From Lentzea albidocapillata subsp. violacea (GTDB lineage Bacteria; Actinomycetota; Actinomycetes; Mycobacteriales; Pseudonocardiaceae): a DNA stretch of 64,000 bases. The stretch lies in assembly GCF_900100275.1 (NCBI RefSeq), contig NZ_FNET01000011.1:62001-126000 (forward strand), given 5' to 3'. The notes below the pieces were generated by a model that saw nothing but the letters and a program-made list of their open reading frames with translations, made no database searches and was not told the origin of the DNA. Shown in pieces: positions 1 to 7,380 of this stretch (the stretch's first letter is position 1; every line of letters begins with the position of its first letter). The position numbers were made by a program, and so were the translations under genes.

Positions 1-547
1 ATGCGCTGATCTCGGGCTCGTGACGCAACGTCAAAGCGATGTCGTCGAGGCCTTCGAGAAGGCGCCAGCGGGTGTAGTCGTCGATCTCGAACGGGGCTAC
101 CAAGTCCTTGGCGCGAACGGTCTTGTCGGTGAGGTCCACCGTGACCGGCGTGCCGGGTTCGGACTCCAGCACCTTCCACAGCAGCTCGACATCGGACTGG
201 CTGCACTGCGCCGCCACGAGGCCCTGCTTGCCGGAGTTGCCCCGGAAGATGTCGGCGAACCGGGACGAGACGACGACGCGGAAGCCGTAGTCCATCAACG
301 CCCAGACGGCGTGTTCCCGAGAGGACCCGGTGCCGAAGTCAGGGCCCGCAACGAGGACGCTGCCCGCCTTGAAGGGCTCCTGGTTGAGGATGAAGTGCTC
401 GTCACCGCGCCAGGCGGCGAAGAGCCCGTCCTCGAACCCGGTGCGGGTCACGCGCTTGAGGTAGACGGCCGGGATGATCTGGTCGGTGTCCACGTTGGAC
501 CTGCGCAGCGGCACACCGACGCCCGTGTGGGTGGTGAAGGCATCCAT
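1..547 (-). CDS. leuD: 3-isopropylmalate dehydratase small subunit, 3' end cut by window edge
   Basis: LeuD pairs with LeuC to isomerise 2-isopropylmalate to 3-isopropylmalate in leucine synthesis, in the cytosol. Translation from the ATG at 547 begins [20 protein letters not shown] and contains the swivel-domain segments [25 protein letters not shown] and [14 protein letters not shown]. About 182 residues are inside the window and the reading frame runs off the left edge; the family is usually near 195-200, so only the last dozen or so are missing. The start lies 2 nt after the leuC stop, so the two are one transcription unit read right to left. Confidence 0.96.
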   Translation of the reverse strand, partial: MDAFTTHTGVGVPLRRSNVDTDQIIPAVYLKRVTRTGFEDGLFAAWRGDEHFILNQEPFKAGSVLVAGPDFGTGSSREHAVWALMDYGFRVVVSSRFADIFRGNSGKQGLVAAQCSQSDVELLWKVLESEPGTPVTVDLTDKTVRAKDLVAPFEIDDYTRWRLLEGLDDIALTLRHEPEISA

Positions 548-549
548 GG

Positions 550-1956
550 TCAGTTCTCCAGGTCTGCGGGGGCCGACAGGGTGCCGCGCACGGCCGTGGC
601 GGCGGCGACGAGAGGTGACACGAGGTGCGTCCGGCCGCCCTTGCCCTGCCTGCCCTCGAAGTTGCGGTTCGAGGTCGACGCGCTGCGCTCTCCGGGCGCG
701 AGCTGATCCGGGTTCATGCCAAGGCACATCGAGCACCCGGCCTGCCGCCACTCGGCACCCGCGTCGAGGAACACCTTGTCCAGACCCTCGTCCTCCGCCT
801 GCTTGCGCACCCGCATCGAACCGGGGACGACCAGCATCCGTACTCCTGAAGCGACGTGCTTCCCCTTGATGACGTCCGCCGCGGCGCGCAGGTCCTCGAT
901 GCGCCCGTTGGTGCAGGAGCCGAGGAACACCGTGTCCACGCGGATGTCGCGCAGTGGCGTGCCGGCCTCGAGGCCCATGTACGTCAGCGCCTTCTCGGCG
1001 GCCACGCGCTCGTTCTCGTCCGCGATCTTCTCGGGGTCGGGGATGTTCGCGCTCAGCGGCAGGCCCTGACCGGGGTTCGTGCCCCACGTGACGAAGGGGG
1101 TGAGCTCCGCCGCGTCGAGGTTCACCTCCGCGTCGAAAGTCGCGTCGTCGTCGGTGCGCAGCGTCTTCCAGTATTCGACGGCCGCGTCCCAGTCCGCGCC
1201 GGACGGTGCGTGCGGACGGCCCTTGATGTAGTCGAAAGTCGTGTCGTCCGGTGCGATCATGCCGGCGCGCGCGCCCGCCTCGATCGACATGTTGCAGACC
1301 GTCATGCGCGCTTCCATCGACAGCGCCTCGATGGCGTCGCCGCGGTATTCGAGCACATAACCCTGCCCGCCACCGGTTCCGATCTTCGCGATGACGGCGA
1401 GGATGATGTCCTTCGCCGTGACGCCCTCGCCGAGCGCGCCGTTGACGTTGATGGCCATCGTCTTGAACGGACGCAGCGGCAACGTCTGCGTCGCCATCAC
1501 GTGCTCGACCTCGGAAGTGCCGATGCCGAACGCAAGCGCGCCGAACGCACCGTGCGTCGACGTGTGACTGTCGCCGCACACCACGGTCATACCGGGCTGG
1601 GTGAGCCCGAGCTGCGGCCCGACGACATGCACGATGCCCTGCTCGAAGTCCCCCATCGGGTGCAGCCGCACCCCGAACTCCGCGCAGTTGCGCCGGAGCG
1701 TCTCAACCTGCGTGCGCGACACGAGATCCGCGATCGGCTTGTCGATGTCGACGGTCGGAACGTTGTGATCCTCGGTGGCGATCGTGAGATCGGCCCTGCG
1801 CAGCCCGCGGCCCGCAAGGCGGAGGCCGTCGAACGCCTGGGGGCTGGTGACTTCGTGCAGCAGGTGGAGGTCGATGTAAAGCAGGTCCGGCTCCGCGCCA
1901 CTTCCGTGGCGCACAACGTGTGCCTCCCACACCTTCTCCGCGAGCGTGCGGCTCAT
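550..1956 (-). CDS. leuC: 3-isopropylmalate dehydratase large subunit
   Basis: Aconitase-superfamily subunit carrying the [4Fe-4S] cluster. The 468-residue protein has the cluster ligands in FLGSCTNGR and in [14 protein letters not shown], followed by [19 protein letters not shown], the conserved C-terminal block. I place the start at the ATG at 1956 ([15 protein letters not shown]) because GGGAG lies 8 nt upstream; an upstream in-frame start at 1971 would add only MGDVA. It is the first gene of leuCD and is divergent from the IclR-type regulator at 2030, the usual arrangement in Actinobacteria, which suggests direct control by that regulator. Confidence 0.97.
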   Translation of the reverse strand: MSRTLAEKVWEAHVVRHGSGAEPDLLYIDLHLLHEVTSPQAFDGLRLAGRGLRRADLTIATEDHNVPTVDIDKPIADLVSRTQVETLRRNCAEFGVRLHPMGDFEQGIVHVVGPQLGLTQPGMTVVCGDSHTSTHGAFGALAFGIGTSEVEHVMATQTLPLRPFKTMAINVNGALGEGVTAKDIILAVIAKIGTGGGQGYVLEYRGDAIEALSMEARMTVCNMSIEAGARAGMIAPDDTTFDYIKGRPHAPSGADWDAAVEYWKTLRTDDDATFDAEVNLDAAELTPFVTWGTNPGQGLPLSANIPDPEKIADENERVAAEKALTYMGLEAGTPLRDIRVDTVFLGSCTNGRIEDLRAAADVIKGKHVASGVRMLVVPGSMRVRKQAEDEGLDKVFLDAGAEWRQAGCSMCLGMNPDQLAPGERSASTSNRNFEGRQGKGGRTHLVSPLVAAATAVRGTLSAPADLEN

Positions 1957-2017
1957 CGCGACATCTCCCACATCATGGACGCGCCGACAGATCTGGACTT
2001 CTCACTGTCTGGGAAGT

Positions 2018-2023
2018 TAGTAT
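2018..2023 (+). promoter_or_regulatory. leaderless promoter -10 for ndgR, in the 73-bp leuC/ndgR divergent region
   Basis: TAGTAT fits the actinobacterial -10 pattern TANNNT and ends 6 nt before the GTG at 2030. No Shine-Dalgarno sequence is present, which implies a leaderless ndgR transcript. The whole region between the divergent leuC and ndgR starts is 1957-2029, so the operators for both genes must lie here or in the 5' ends of the genes. Confidence 0.5.
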
Positions 2024-2029
2024 CGGCTT

Positions 2030-2731
2030 GTGGGACAGCATAGCGGGATCGGCGTGCTGGACAAGGCAGTGGCCGTGTTGAACGCCGTAGCAAAAGATCC
2101 TTGTGGCCTGGCCGAGTTGTGCAACCGCACCGGCCTCCCGCGAGCGACCGCACACCGCCTGGCCGTAGGCCTCGAGGTGCACCGGTTGCTGCGCCGAGGC
2201 TCAGACGGCCGCTGGCGCCCGGGCGCGGCTCTGGCCGAACTGGCAGGCGGCGCAACGGACCCGTTGCTGGACGCCGCCTCCTCGGTCCTGCCACGCCTGC
2301 GCGACATCACAGGCGAAAGCGTGCAGCTCTACCGCCGCGACGGCATGCAACGAGTCTGCGTCTCCTCAGCAGAACCCCCCTCGGGCCTGCGAGACACAGT
2401 CCCAATCGGAGCCAGGCTCCCCATGACAGCAGGCTCAGGCGCCAAAGTCCTGGCAGCATGGTCAGACCCAGGCACCCAACGCGCCGTCCTGGCCGACGCC
2501 GTATACGGCGAACGAACCCTCTTGGAAGTCCGCCGCCGAGGCTGGGCCCAAAGCGTGGCAGAACGAGAACCAGGCGTGGCCTCAGTCTCAGCCCCGGTAA
2601 GAGACTCAGCAGGCGCCGTAGTAGCAGCAGTCTCAGTCTCAGGCCCCATAGACCGCATGGGCCGCCGCCCAGGAGCCCGCTGGGCAGCAGACCTACTAGC
2701 AGCAGCAGAAGCCCTACAAAGCCGCCTATAA
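2030..2731 (+). CDS. ndgR: IclR-family regulator, NdgR/LtbR type
   Basis: Cytosolic dimeric repressor of the NdgR (Streptomyces) / LtbR (Corynebacterium) group, which controls leuCD and other amino-acid genes. The 233 residues start SGIGVLDKAVAVLNAV, continue with the winged helix (LCNRTGLPRATAHRLAVGLE, about residues 26-46), then the ligand domain with ESVQLYRRDGMQRVC, DTVPIGARLPMTAGSGAKVL and REPGVASVSAPVRD. It starts at GTG 2030 with a promoter suited to leaderless translation. It is divergent from leuC, its expected target. The 3' half has odd codon use: third positions are almost all C or A with no T, and about four codons in ten end in A, unlike the surrounding G/C-ending genes. Confidence 0.93.
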   Translation: MGQHSGIGVLDKAVAVLNAVAKDPCGLAELCNRTGLPRATAHRLAVGLEVHRLLRRGSDGRWRPGAALAELAGGATDPLLDAASSVLPRLRDITGESVQLYRRDGMQRVCVSSAEPPSGLRDTVPIGARLPMTAGSGAKVLAAWSDPGTQRAVLADAVYGERTLLEVRRRGWAQSVAEREPGVASVSAPVRDSAGAVVAAVSVSGPIDRMGRRPGARWAADLLAAAEALQSRL

Positions 2732-2738
2732 CCACAAA

Positions 2739-2763
2739 GGCCGCCCTCCTAAGGAGGGCGGCC
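2739..2763. terminator. inverted repeat after ndgR
   Basis: A near-perfect inverted repeat (arms GGCCGCCCTCCT and AGGAGGGCGGCC) begins 8 nt after the ndgR stop. There is no T-run, so it resembles the tail-less hairpins common behind actinobacterial genes. Confidence 0.6.
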
Positions 2764-2908
2764 TAACCACTGCATTAAGTAAAAGCTCGCCCACAAAGAA
2801 TGCAGCCGAATGGCACCCGCCCGCCCACCCGATGCGAAGCGAGGGCGAGGGCACCCATTCGCAAGCGAAGCGACGCGCACACCACAAGGCACGGGTCACA
2901 CCCACGCC

Positions 2909-2961
2909 GGGGGTCCGGGGGCGGAGCCCGCCGGCTGGGGTCTGGGGGCTTGGCCCCCAGA
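2909..2961. repeat. GC-rich palindromic element
   Basis: A run of G/C-rich inverted repeats with no coding signal. The clearest is a 9-bp stem TCTGGGGGC / GCCCCCAGA at 2941-2961 with a 3-nt loop. It is preceded by an imperfect stem made of TCCGGGGGC and a cccgccgg block. Similar gggggtccgggggc-type palindromes occur as dispersed intergenic elements in actinomycetes. Only one cluster is present in this window, so dispersal cannot be judged here. Confidence 0.45.
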
Positions 2962-2973
2962 AGGCAAAGCGAA

Positions 2974-3008
2974 AGAGGCCTGTCTGCGCACTCCGCAGAC
3001 AGGCCTCT
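2974..3008 (-). terminator. intrinsic terminator of the tRNA transcript
   Basis: Perfect 15-bp stem (AGAGGCCTGTCTGCG with its complement) and a 5-nt loop, starting 10 bp downstream of tRNA-Glu on the minus strand and followed by TTTC. Confidence 0.75.
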
Positions 3009-3018
3009 ACCACCTCTG

Positions 3019-3091
3019 TAGCCCCGAAGGGATTCGAACCCTCGCTACCGCCTTGAGAGGGCGGCGTCCTAGGCCGCTAGACGACGGGGCC
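3019..3091 (-). tRNA. tRNA-Glu (CTC)
   Basis: A 73-nt cloverleaf read on the minus strand from 3091. The acceptor stem GGCCCCG pairs with CGGGGCT (first pair G-U). The anticodon stem CCGCC/GGCGG holds the loop CTCTCAA, giving anticodon CTC. The T-arm contains GGTTCGAATCC. The CCA end is not encoded. It is the second of two tandem tRNA genes and is followed by a strong terminator. Confidence 0.96.
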
Positions 3092-3252
3092 CTAGAACTT
3101 CTTGCTGGCTTGAACCTTATCAGATCACTCTGTCCGGTCCAAATCCGGCTATTCAGTTCTTTTACTGCTGGGTCTTGCTCTGGCATCTTGCTTTGGGTCT
3201 AACATTTTCAGCAGCTCCAGAAGCTGACCCGAGGGCAGTTCTTCCTTCGCAG

Positions 3253-3324
3253 CTGGGGTACCAGGACTCGAACCTAGACTAACTGAACCAGAATCAGTCG
3301 TGCTGCCAATTACACCATACCCCA
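3253..3324 (-). tRNA. tRNA-Gln (CTG)
   Basis: A 72-nt cloverleaf on the minus strand from 3324. Acceptor stem TGGGGTA pairs with TACCCCA, the discriminator is G, the anticodon loop is TTCTGGT (anticodon CTG) inside stem ACTGA/TCAGT, and the T-arm has GGTTCGAGTCC. The T-A first pair and TGGGGTATGG start are typical of tRNA-Gln. The spacer to tRNA-Glu (3092-3252) is AT-richer and holds no gene. gatCAB, which amidates Glu on this tRNA, lies at 38-41.5 kb. Confidence 0.96.
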
Positions 3325-3421
3325 TTGGCTTTCACGATCGACTTCGTTGTCCCGCGGGAGTTCCGAGGTCCTCGTTGCTGCCGAGAGAAATACTAGACCA
3401 CGCCCCCGGCAGAAGTGAAAT

Positions 3422-3459
3422 CGGCCCCCACCTGAACGCATCCGCGCAGGTGGGGGCCG
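3422..3459 (-). terminator. terminator after the HAD hydrolase
   Basis: 13-bp perfect stem (CGGCCCCCACCTG with its complement) 15 bp past the HAD stop, followed on the minus strand by GATTTC. Confidence 0.65.
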
Positions 3460-3474
3460 GTCTCGAAGGTGAAC

Positions 3475-4212
3475 TCAGGCGCTGGCGGTGGAGAGCTCGC
3501 ACACGAGGAGCTCCGGCAGTTCCGCGAGCGTCGTGATGGACGACAGGCCCGCGGGCAGTGTGCCGCCGGTCGGGCCGATGCGGTTGATCCAGACGCCGTG
3601 CATTCCGGCGTCCCGTGCCCCGATGGCGTCGGCGTGCAGGCGGTCTCCCACGTGGACGGTGTCGCCGGGCGGGACGCCCAGGGCCAGGCACGCGGTGTGG
3701 AAGATCACGCGATCCGGCTTGGCGCAGCCGACCTCGCCGGCGATCAGGACGGCGTCGAAGTACTCGGCGAGGCCGAGCTGGGCGATCTTCACGCGCTGGT
3801 GGCGGCCCGACGCGTTGCTGATCGCGGCGATCGGGAGGCCTGTCGCGCGCAGCCAGTCGAGCATCGGGATCGCGTCCGGGAACAGGCACCAGCCGGCGGA
3901 GAGGACCTCCTGGCGGCCGAGTTCGCGGCGGGTCGCTTCCTCCAGCGACAGTTCCTCGCCGAGTGCGGCGAAGAAGGCCTGTGTGCGGATGTTGCGCATC
4001 TGCACGTACTGCAGTTCGCCGGCGAGCTGGCGGGAGACGTGGTCGTCGGTGATCCTCTGCCACAACGACCAGGCGTCGGCGTTACCGACCATCGAGGCCA
4101 ACGCGGCTCGCGAAGAAGCGCTGTAGTCGACAAGTGTGTCGTCGACGTCCAGGCACACAGCGCGGATCTCGCCGGTTCTCTTACGCGTGAAAGTCGGGGA
4201 CGCAGTTGTCAC
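3475..4212 (-). CDS. HAD-superfamily hydrolase
   Basis: Predicted cytosolic phosphatase of the haloacid dehalogenase family, subclass I with a helical cap between motifs I and II. Motif I is CLDVDDTLVDY (Asp22 nucleophile, Asp24), motif II is AAISNAS, motif III includes the Lys of CAKPDRV, and motif IV is HVGDRLHAD. The length (245 residues) is normal. Start is GTG at 4212; no strong ribosome-binding site is seen, so a nearby start is possible. The substrate cannot be told from sequence; phosphoglycolate-like or nucleotide phosphatases share this architecture. It stands alone upstream of the tRNA pair. Confidence 0.88.
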   Translation of the reverse strand: MTTASPTFTRKRTGEIRAVCLDVDDTLVDYSASSRAALASMVGNADAWSLWQRITDDHVSRQLAGELQYVQMRNIRTQAFFAALGEELSLEEATRRELGRQEVLSAGWCLFPDAIPMLDWLRATGLPIAAISNASGRHQRVKIAQLGLAEYFDAVLIAGEVGCAKPDRVIFHTACLALGVPPGDTVHVGDRLHADAIGARDAGMHGVWINRIGPTGGTLPAGLSSITTLAELPELLVCELSTASA

Positions 4213-4438
4213 TCCGGAAGGTTAGGTGCGTGGGGGCCTCGTCCGATTCGGCTAACGAGGTGATTCCTACAGGTCCTTGCACGATCAAGCAGACCTTGAG
4301 GGCCCGAACGAACCAGTCGCACTCCTCCGTGCGCCGAAAGCAATAGCCCGGTCGAGTGTTGTTCGGCGACGCAGCGATCTCCGCCTGAGTGAGTGGCTCC
4401 GCGAGCGCGGCACTGTAGCCCGCGAAGCGACATTTCAC
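4181..4438 (-). CDS. possible small Cys-containing hypothetical protein
   Basis: This is the only credible frame in the 378-bp gap 4213-4590. From GTG 4438 it would encode 85 residues beginning MKCRFAGYSAALAEPLTQAE, with four well-spaced Cys before the last one near the C-terminus. The frame extends to ATG 4513. Roughly 70% of its third positions are G or C, intermediate between coding and non-coding here, and an AAAGG lies 9-10 nt before the GTG. It overlaps the first 32 nt of the HAD gene on the same strand. I recognise no family; it may be a spurious frame. Confidence 0.25.
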   Translation of the reverse strand: MKCRFAGYSAALAEPLTQAEIAASPNNTRPGYCFRRTEECDWFVRALKVCLIVQGPVGITSLAESDEAPTHLTFRSDNCVPDFHA

Positions 4439-4590
4439 ACCAGTCGCAACCTTTTCGAGGCCTGGCCCACCAGACCGTCCACATTGGACGGACCCGAACG
4501 AGAGCCACGCCACTCGGAACCGGCTTGACGCACATCGTGATCACGAGCATGCTGGATTTATTCAACACCGGTTGAAAAGAGGGGATCGAC

Positions 4591-5847
4591 ATGGAGAGGA
4601 CAACCTGCCTCGTCGTCGGCGGCGGACCTGCCGGAATGGTGCTGGGACTGCTCCTGGCCCGCGGTGGCGTCGAGGTCACGGTGCTCGAGAAGCACGGCGA
4701 CTTCCTGCGGGACTTCCGCGGCGACACGGTGCACGCGTCGACGCTCACGCTGCTGGACGAGCTGGGGCTCGGTCCCGCGTTCGCGCAGGTGCCGCACCAG
4801 GACGTCGACAAGATCGAGGCGCTGCTCGACGGCGGCGCCAAGGTCACGGTCGCCGACCTGTCCCGGCTGCCCGGCCCGAACAAGCGCATCGCGATGGTGC
4901 CGCAGTGGGACTTCCTGGACCTGCTGGCGGACGCGGGCAGGCTCGAACCGGCGTTCACGCTGCGGATGAACACCGAGGTCACCGAGATCACCAAGAGCGG
5001 CAACAAGGTCACGGGCGTGAAGTACCGCGATCGCGTCGACGGGCACGAGGGCGAGTACGCCGCCGACCTCGTCGTCGCGGCGGACGGACGGAGCTCGATC
5101 CTGCGCGCCGCCGTGGAACTCCCGGTCTACAGCTTCGGCGCGCCGATGGACGTGTGGTGGTTCCGCTTGCCGCGCAACGAAAGCGACGCCGTCAAGGGTG
5201 GTGCAGGCAGGTTCAGCGCCGGCAGCGCGCTCGTGCTCATTCCACGCGGCGAGTACTTCCAGTGTGCCTTCCTGATCCGCAAGGGAACGGACCAGGCGGT
5301 GCGCGCCGAGGGCGTCGAGAAGTTCCGCGAACGAGTCGTCACGCTCATCCCGTGGCTCGCGGACCGGGTGGGCCACATCACCGACCTCGACGAGGTGAAG
5401 CTGCTGGACGTGAAGCTGGACCGGTTGCGGCAGTGGCACGTCGACGGGCTGCTGTGCATCGGTGACGCGGCGCACGCGATGTCACCGGTCGGTGGCGTGG
5501 GCATCAACCTGGCCGTGCAGGACGCGGTGGCGGCGGCGACCCTGCTTGCCAAGCCGTTGCGGGCGGGCCGGGTCACGAGCGCGACGCTCGCGAAGGTGCG
5601 CGGGCGCAGGCTCTTCCCGACCGTGGTGATCCAGACCGTGCAGCGGGTGATCCACCGGCTGTTCCTCGGTCGCAAGCTCAACAGCACCGAGACGGTCTCC
5701 AGCACGGGCATACCGTTGCCGCTCAGGATCGCGCAGAAGCTGCCGTTCCTCCAGGCGGTTCCGGCCTACGTGATCGCGATCGGCCCACGCCCCGAGCACG
5801 CGCCTGACTTCGCCAGGAGGGATCCGCAGACCATCGTCAGGTCATGA
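4591..5847 (+). CDS. FAD-dependent monooxygenase (PF01494 type)
   Basis: Group A flavoprotein hydroxylase of the PHBH / UbiH-like family, using NAD(P)H and O2 to hydroxylate a small, probably aromatic, substrate. The 418 residues show the dinucleotide fold VVGGGPAGM near residue 8, the DG motif in VVAADGRSS, and the FAD ribose motif CIGDAAHAMSPVGGVGIN. AGAGGGG lies a few nt before the ATG. It is monocistronic and convergent with the response regulator. Its last residues (QTIVRS) and stop lie inside a tandem duplication shared with the 3' end of that regulator, so the C-terminus has probably been altered recently. Confidence 0.9.
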   Translation: MERTTCLVVGGGPAGMVLGLLLARGGVEVTVLEKHGDFLRDFRGDTVHASTLTLLDELGLGPAFAQVPHQDVDKIEALLDGGAKVTVADLSRLPGPNKRIAMVPQWDFLDLLADAGRLEPAFTLRMNTEVTEITKSGNKVTGVKYRDRVDGHEGEYAADLVVAADGRSSILRAAVELPVYSFGAPMDVWWFRLPRNESDAVKGGAGRFSAGSALVLIPRGEYFQCAFLIRKGTDQAVRAEGVEKFRERVVTLIPWLADRVGHITDLDEVKLLDVKLDRLRQWHVDGLLCIGDAAHAMSPVGGVGINLAVQDAVAAATLLAKPLRAGRVTSATLAKVRGRRLFPTVVIQTVQRVIHRLFLGRKLNSTETVSSTGIPLPLRIAQKLPFLQAVPAYVIAIGPRPEHAPDFARRDPQTIVRS

Positions 5848-5905
5848 CGAACGCCTCGGACGACCCGAGCACCATCGTCAGGTCGTGACGAACGCCTCGG
5901 ACGAC
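5830..5905. repeat. 41-bp tandem duplication spanning two convergent gene ends
   Basis: The 35-bp segments 5830-5864 and 5871-5905 are identical except for one base (gtcAtgacg versus gtcGtgacg); with the following CGAGC the unit is about 41 bp. A third partial copy of the ACCATCG start follows at 5914. Copy 1 supplies the monooxygenase stop; copy 2 encodes the C-terminus of the response regulator on the other strand. Confidence 0.9.
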
Positions 5906-6537
5906 TCACCGAGCACCATCGCCACGGCGTGGGCGCGGTCACGGGCGCCCAGCTTGCGCAGAATCGCCTTCACGTGGGTCTTCACGGTGTCGTTGCTGAT
6001 GAAGAGCCGCTGGGCGATGCGGGCGTTGTCCATGCCCTTCGCCATCTCGGCCAGCACGTCGAACTCCCGCGCCGACAGCCGGCCGAGCGACGCGGGTGGC
6101 GGCATCCGCGCGGGTAGGCGCACCAGCGACCCCACCCGCGCGTCGATCGTGGCGGGAGCACCCCGCACCGCGGCCGCGATCAGCGGTAACAGCTCGGCCA
6201 CGGGCGAGGTCTTCAGCAGGTAGGCCACCGCGCCGGCGTCGAGCGCCGCGCGGGCCCAGCTCGGACTGTCCGCATTGGACAGCACGACGACGCGGGCGCC
6301 CGGCCGGTACTGCGCCGTGTCCCGCACGGTGCGCAGCGGTCCGGCGCCCGGCACGTCGAAGTCCGTGACGACCAGGTCCACCAGAGTGCCGCGCAGGCTG
6401 CGCGCAGCCTCGGCCACGGTGTGGGCGATGCCCACAACGCGGAAGCAGTGCGTGCGGTGCAGCGAAAGCCGCAGCCCTTCGGTGATGAGCTGCGATCCGT
6501 CGACCAGCAACACACGGGTGGACGCCAGGTCCGTCAT
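5878..6537 (-). CDS. LuxR/NarL-type response regulator, orphan
   Basis: Two-domain cytosolic transcription factor of 219 residues. The receiver domain (about 6-120) has phosphoacceptor Asp59 in VVTDFD, Ser in VVLSNAD and Lys in YLLKTSP. The C-terminal LuxR helix-turn-helix spans about 150-210 (LSAREFDVLAEMAKGMDNAR, then LFISNDTVKTHVKAILRKLG). The usual acidic pair near the N-terminus is only Asp13-Gly14 (LLVDGSQL), so Mg2+ binding and phosphorylation may be weakened. No histidine kinase is adjacent. It could be an atypical regulator whose receiver responds to something other than phosphate. Confidence 0.92.
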   Translation of the reverse strand: MTDLASTRVLLVDGSQLITEGLRLSLHRTHCFRVVGIAHTVAEAARSLRGTLVDLVVTDFDVPGAGPLRTVRDTAQYRPGARVVVLSNADSPSWARAALDAGAVAYLLKTSPVAELLPLIAAAVRGAPATIDARVGSLVRLPARMPPPASLGRLSAREFDVLAEMAKGMDNARIAQRLFISNDTVKTHVKAILRKLGARDRAHAVAMVLGESSEAFVTT

Positions 6538-6604
6538 GACACCGGGAAGTTACTCGCGGGTACCCGGATGCGTAACCTGCCGGACGACGGATTGCTCCGT
6601 ACGG

Positions 6605-7363
6605 CTACCTATTTGCGACCGGATTGGTGAGCGTGCCAAGGCCGTCCACCGTCACGGAGACCGTCTGTCCGGCCCTGATCGGCCCGACACCGGCAGGCGT
6701 GCCGGTCAGGATCAGGTCGCCCGGCAGCAGCGTCATGATGCCGGACACGTACTCCACGAGTGACGGAATGTCGTGCACCATCAACGAAGTACGGCCGTCT
6801 TGTTTGACTTCCCCGTCAACTTCGGTGACGACGCGGACGTCGGACGGGTCGAAGTCGGTCTCGATGAACGGCCCCAAAGGGCAGAACGTGTCAAAACCCT
6901 TGGCACGCGTGAACTGCACGTCCTTCTTCTGCAGGTCGCGCGCCGTGACGTCGTTGGCGATCGTGTAACCCATGATCACGCTGGCGGCCTTGGCCTTCGG
7001 CACGTCGCGGCACGGCTGACCGATGATGACGGCCAGCTCGCCCTCGAAGTCGACGCGCTCGGACACGGCCGGCAGCTTGATCTCGACGTTCGGGCCGACC
7101 ACCGAGGTGTTGGGCTTGAAGAACAGCAACGGCTCTGCGGGGACCTCGTTGCCGAGCTCCTTCGCGTGGTCGGCGTAGTTCCGGCCCACACCAATGATCT
7201 TGGTGGGCAGGATGGGGGCGAGCAGCCTCACGTCCGCCAACGGCCACTTCCGGCCGGTGAACGTGGGCGTGCCGAAGGGGTGTTCGGCGATTTCCGCGGC
7301 CTCGTCGCCTTGAACGGCGACGAAGGCCACGCCTGCGGGATGAGCAATTCGGGCGATGCGCAC
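6605..7363 (-). CDS. fumarylacetoacetate hydrolase family protein
   Basis: FAH-fold enzyme of 252 residues, the size of bacterial acylpyruvase / oxaloacetate tautomerase-like members. The core [16 protein letters not shown], metal ligands in [11 protein letters not shown] and [11 protein letters not shown], and the C-terminal [14 protein letters not shown] are all present. The GTG start is 17 nt after the cimA stop on the same strand, so it is the distal gene of cimA-FAH. M. tuberculosis keeps a homologue in the same neighbourhood, near its glutamyl-tRNA synthetase gene. The exact reaction is not fixed by sequence. Confidence 0.9.
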   Translation of the reverse strand: MRIARIAHPAGVAFVAVQGDEAAEIAEHPFGTPTFTGRKWPLADVRLLAPILPTKIIGVGRNYADHAKELGNEVPAEPLLFFKPNTSVVGPNVEIKLPAVSERVDFEGELAVIIGQPCRDVPKAKAASVIMGYTIANDVTARDLQKKDVQFTRAKGFDTFCPLGPFIETDFDPSDVRVVTEVDGEVKQDGRTSLMVHDIPSLVEYVSGIMTLLPGDLILTGTPAGVGPIRAGQTVSVTVDGLGTLTNPVANR

Positions 7364-7380
7364 CCAGCCAGTTTACGAGG

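Noticed and set aside
4277-4528. 83-codon plus-strand frame in the gap before the monooxygenase
   Set aside because: No ribosome-binding site, mixed wobble bases, and overlapped by a somewhat better minus-strand candidate that I list only at low confidence.
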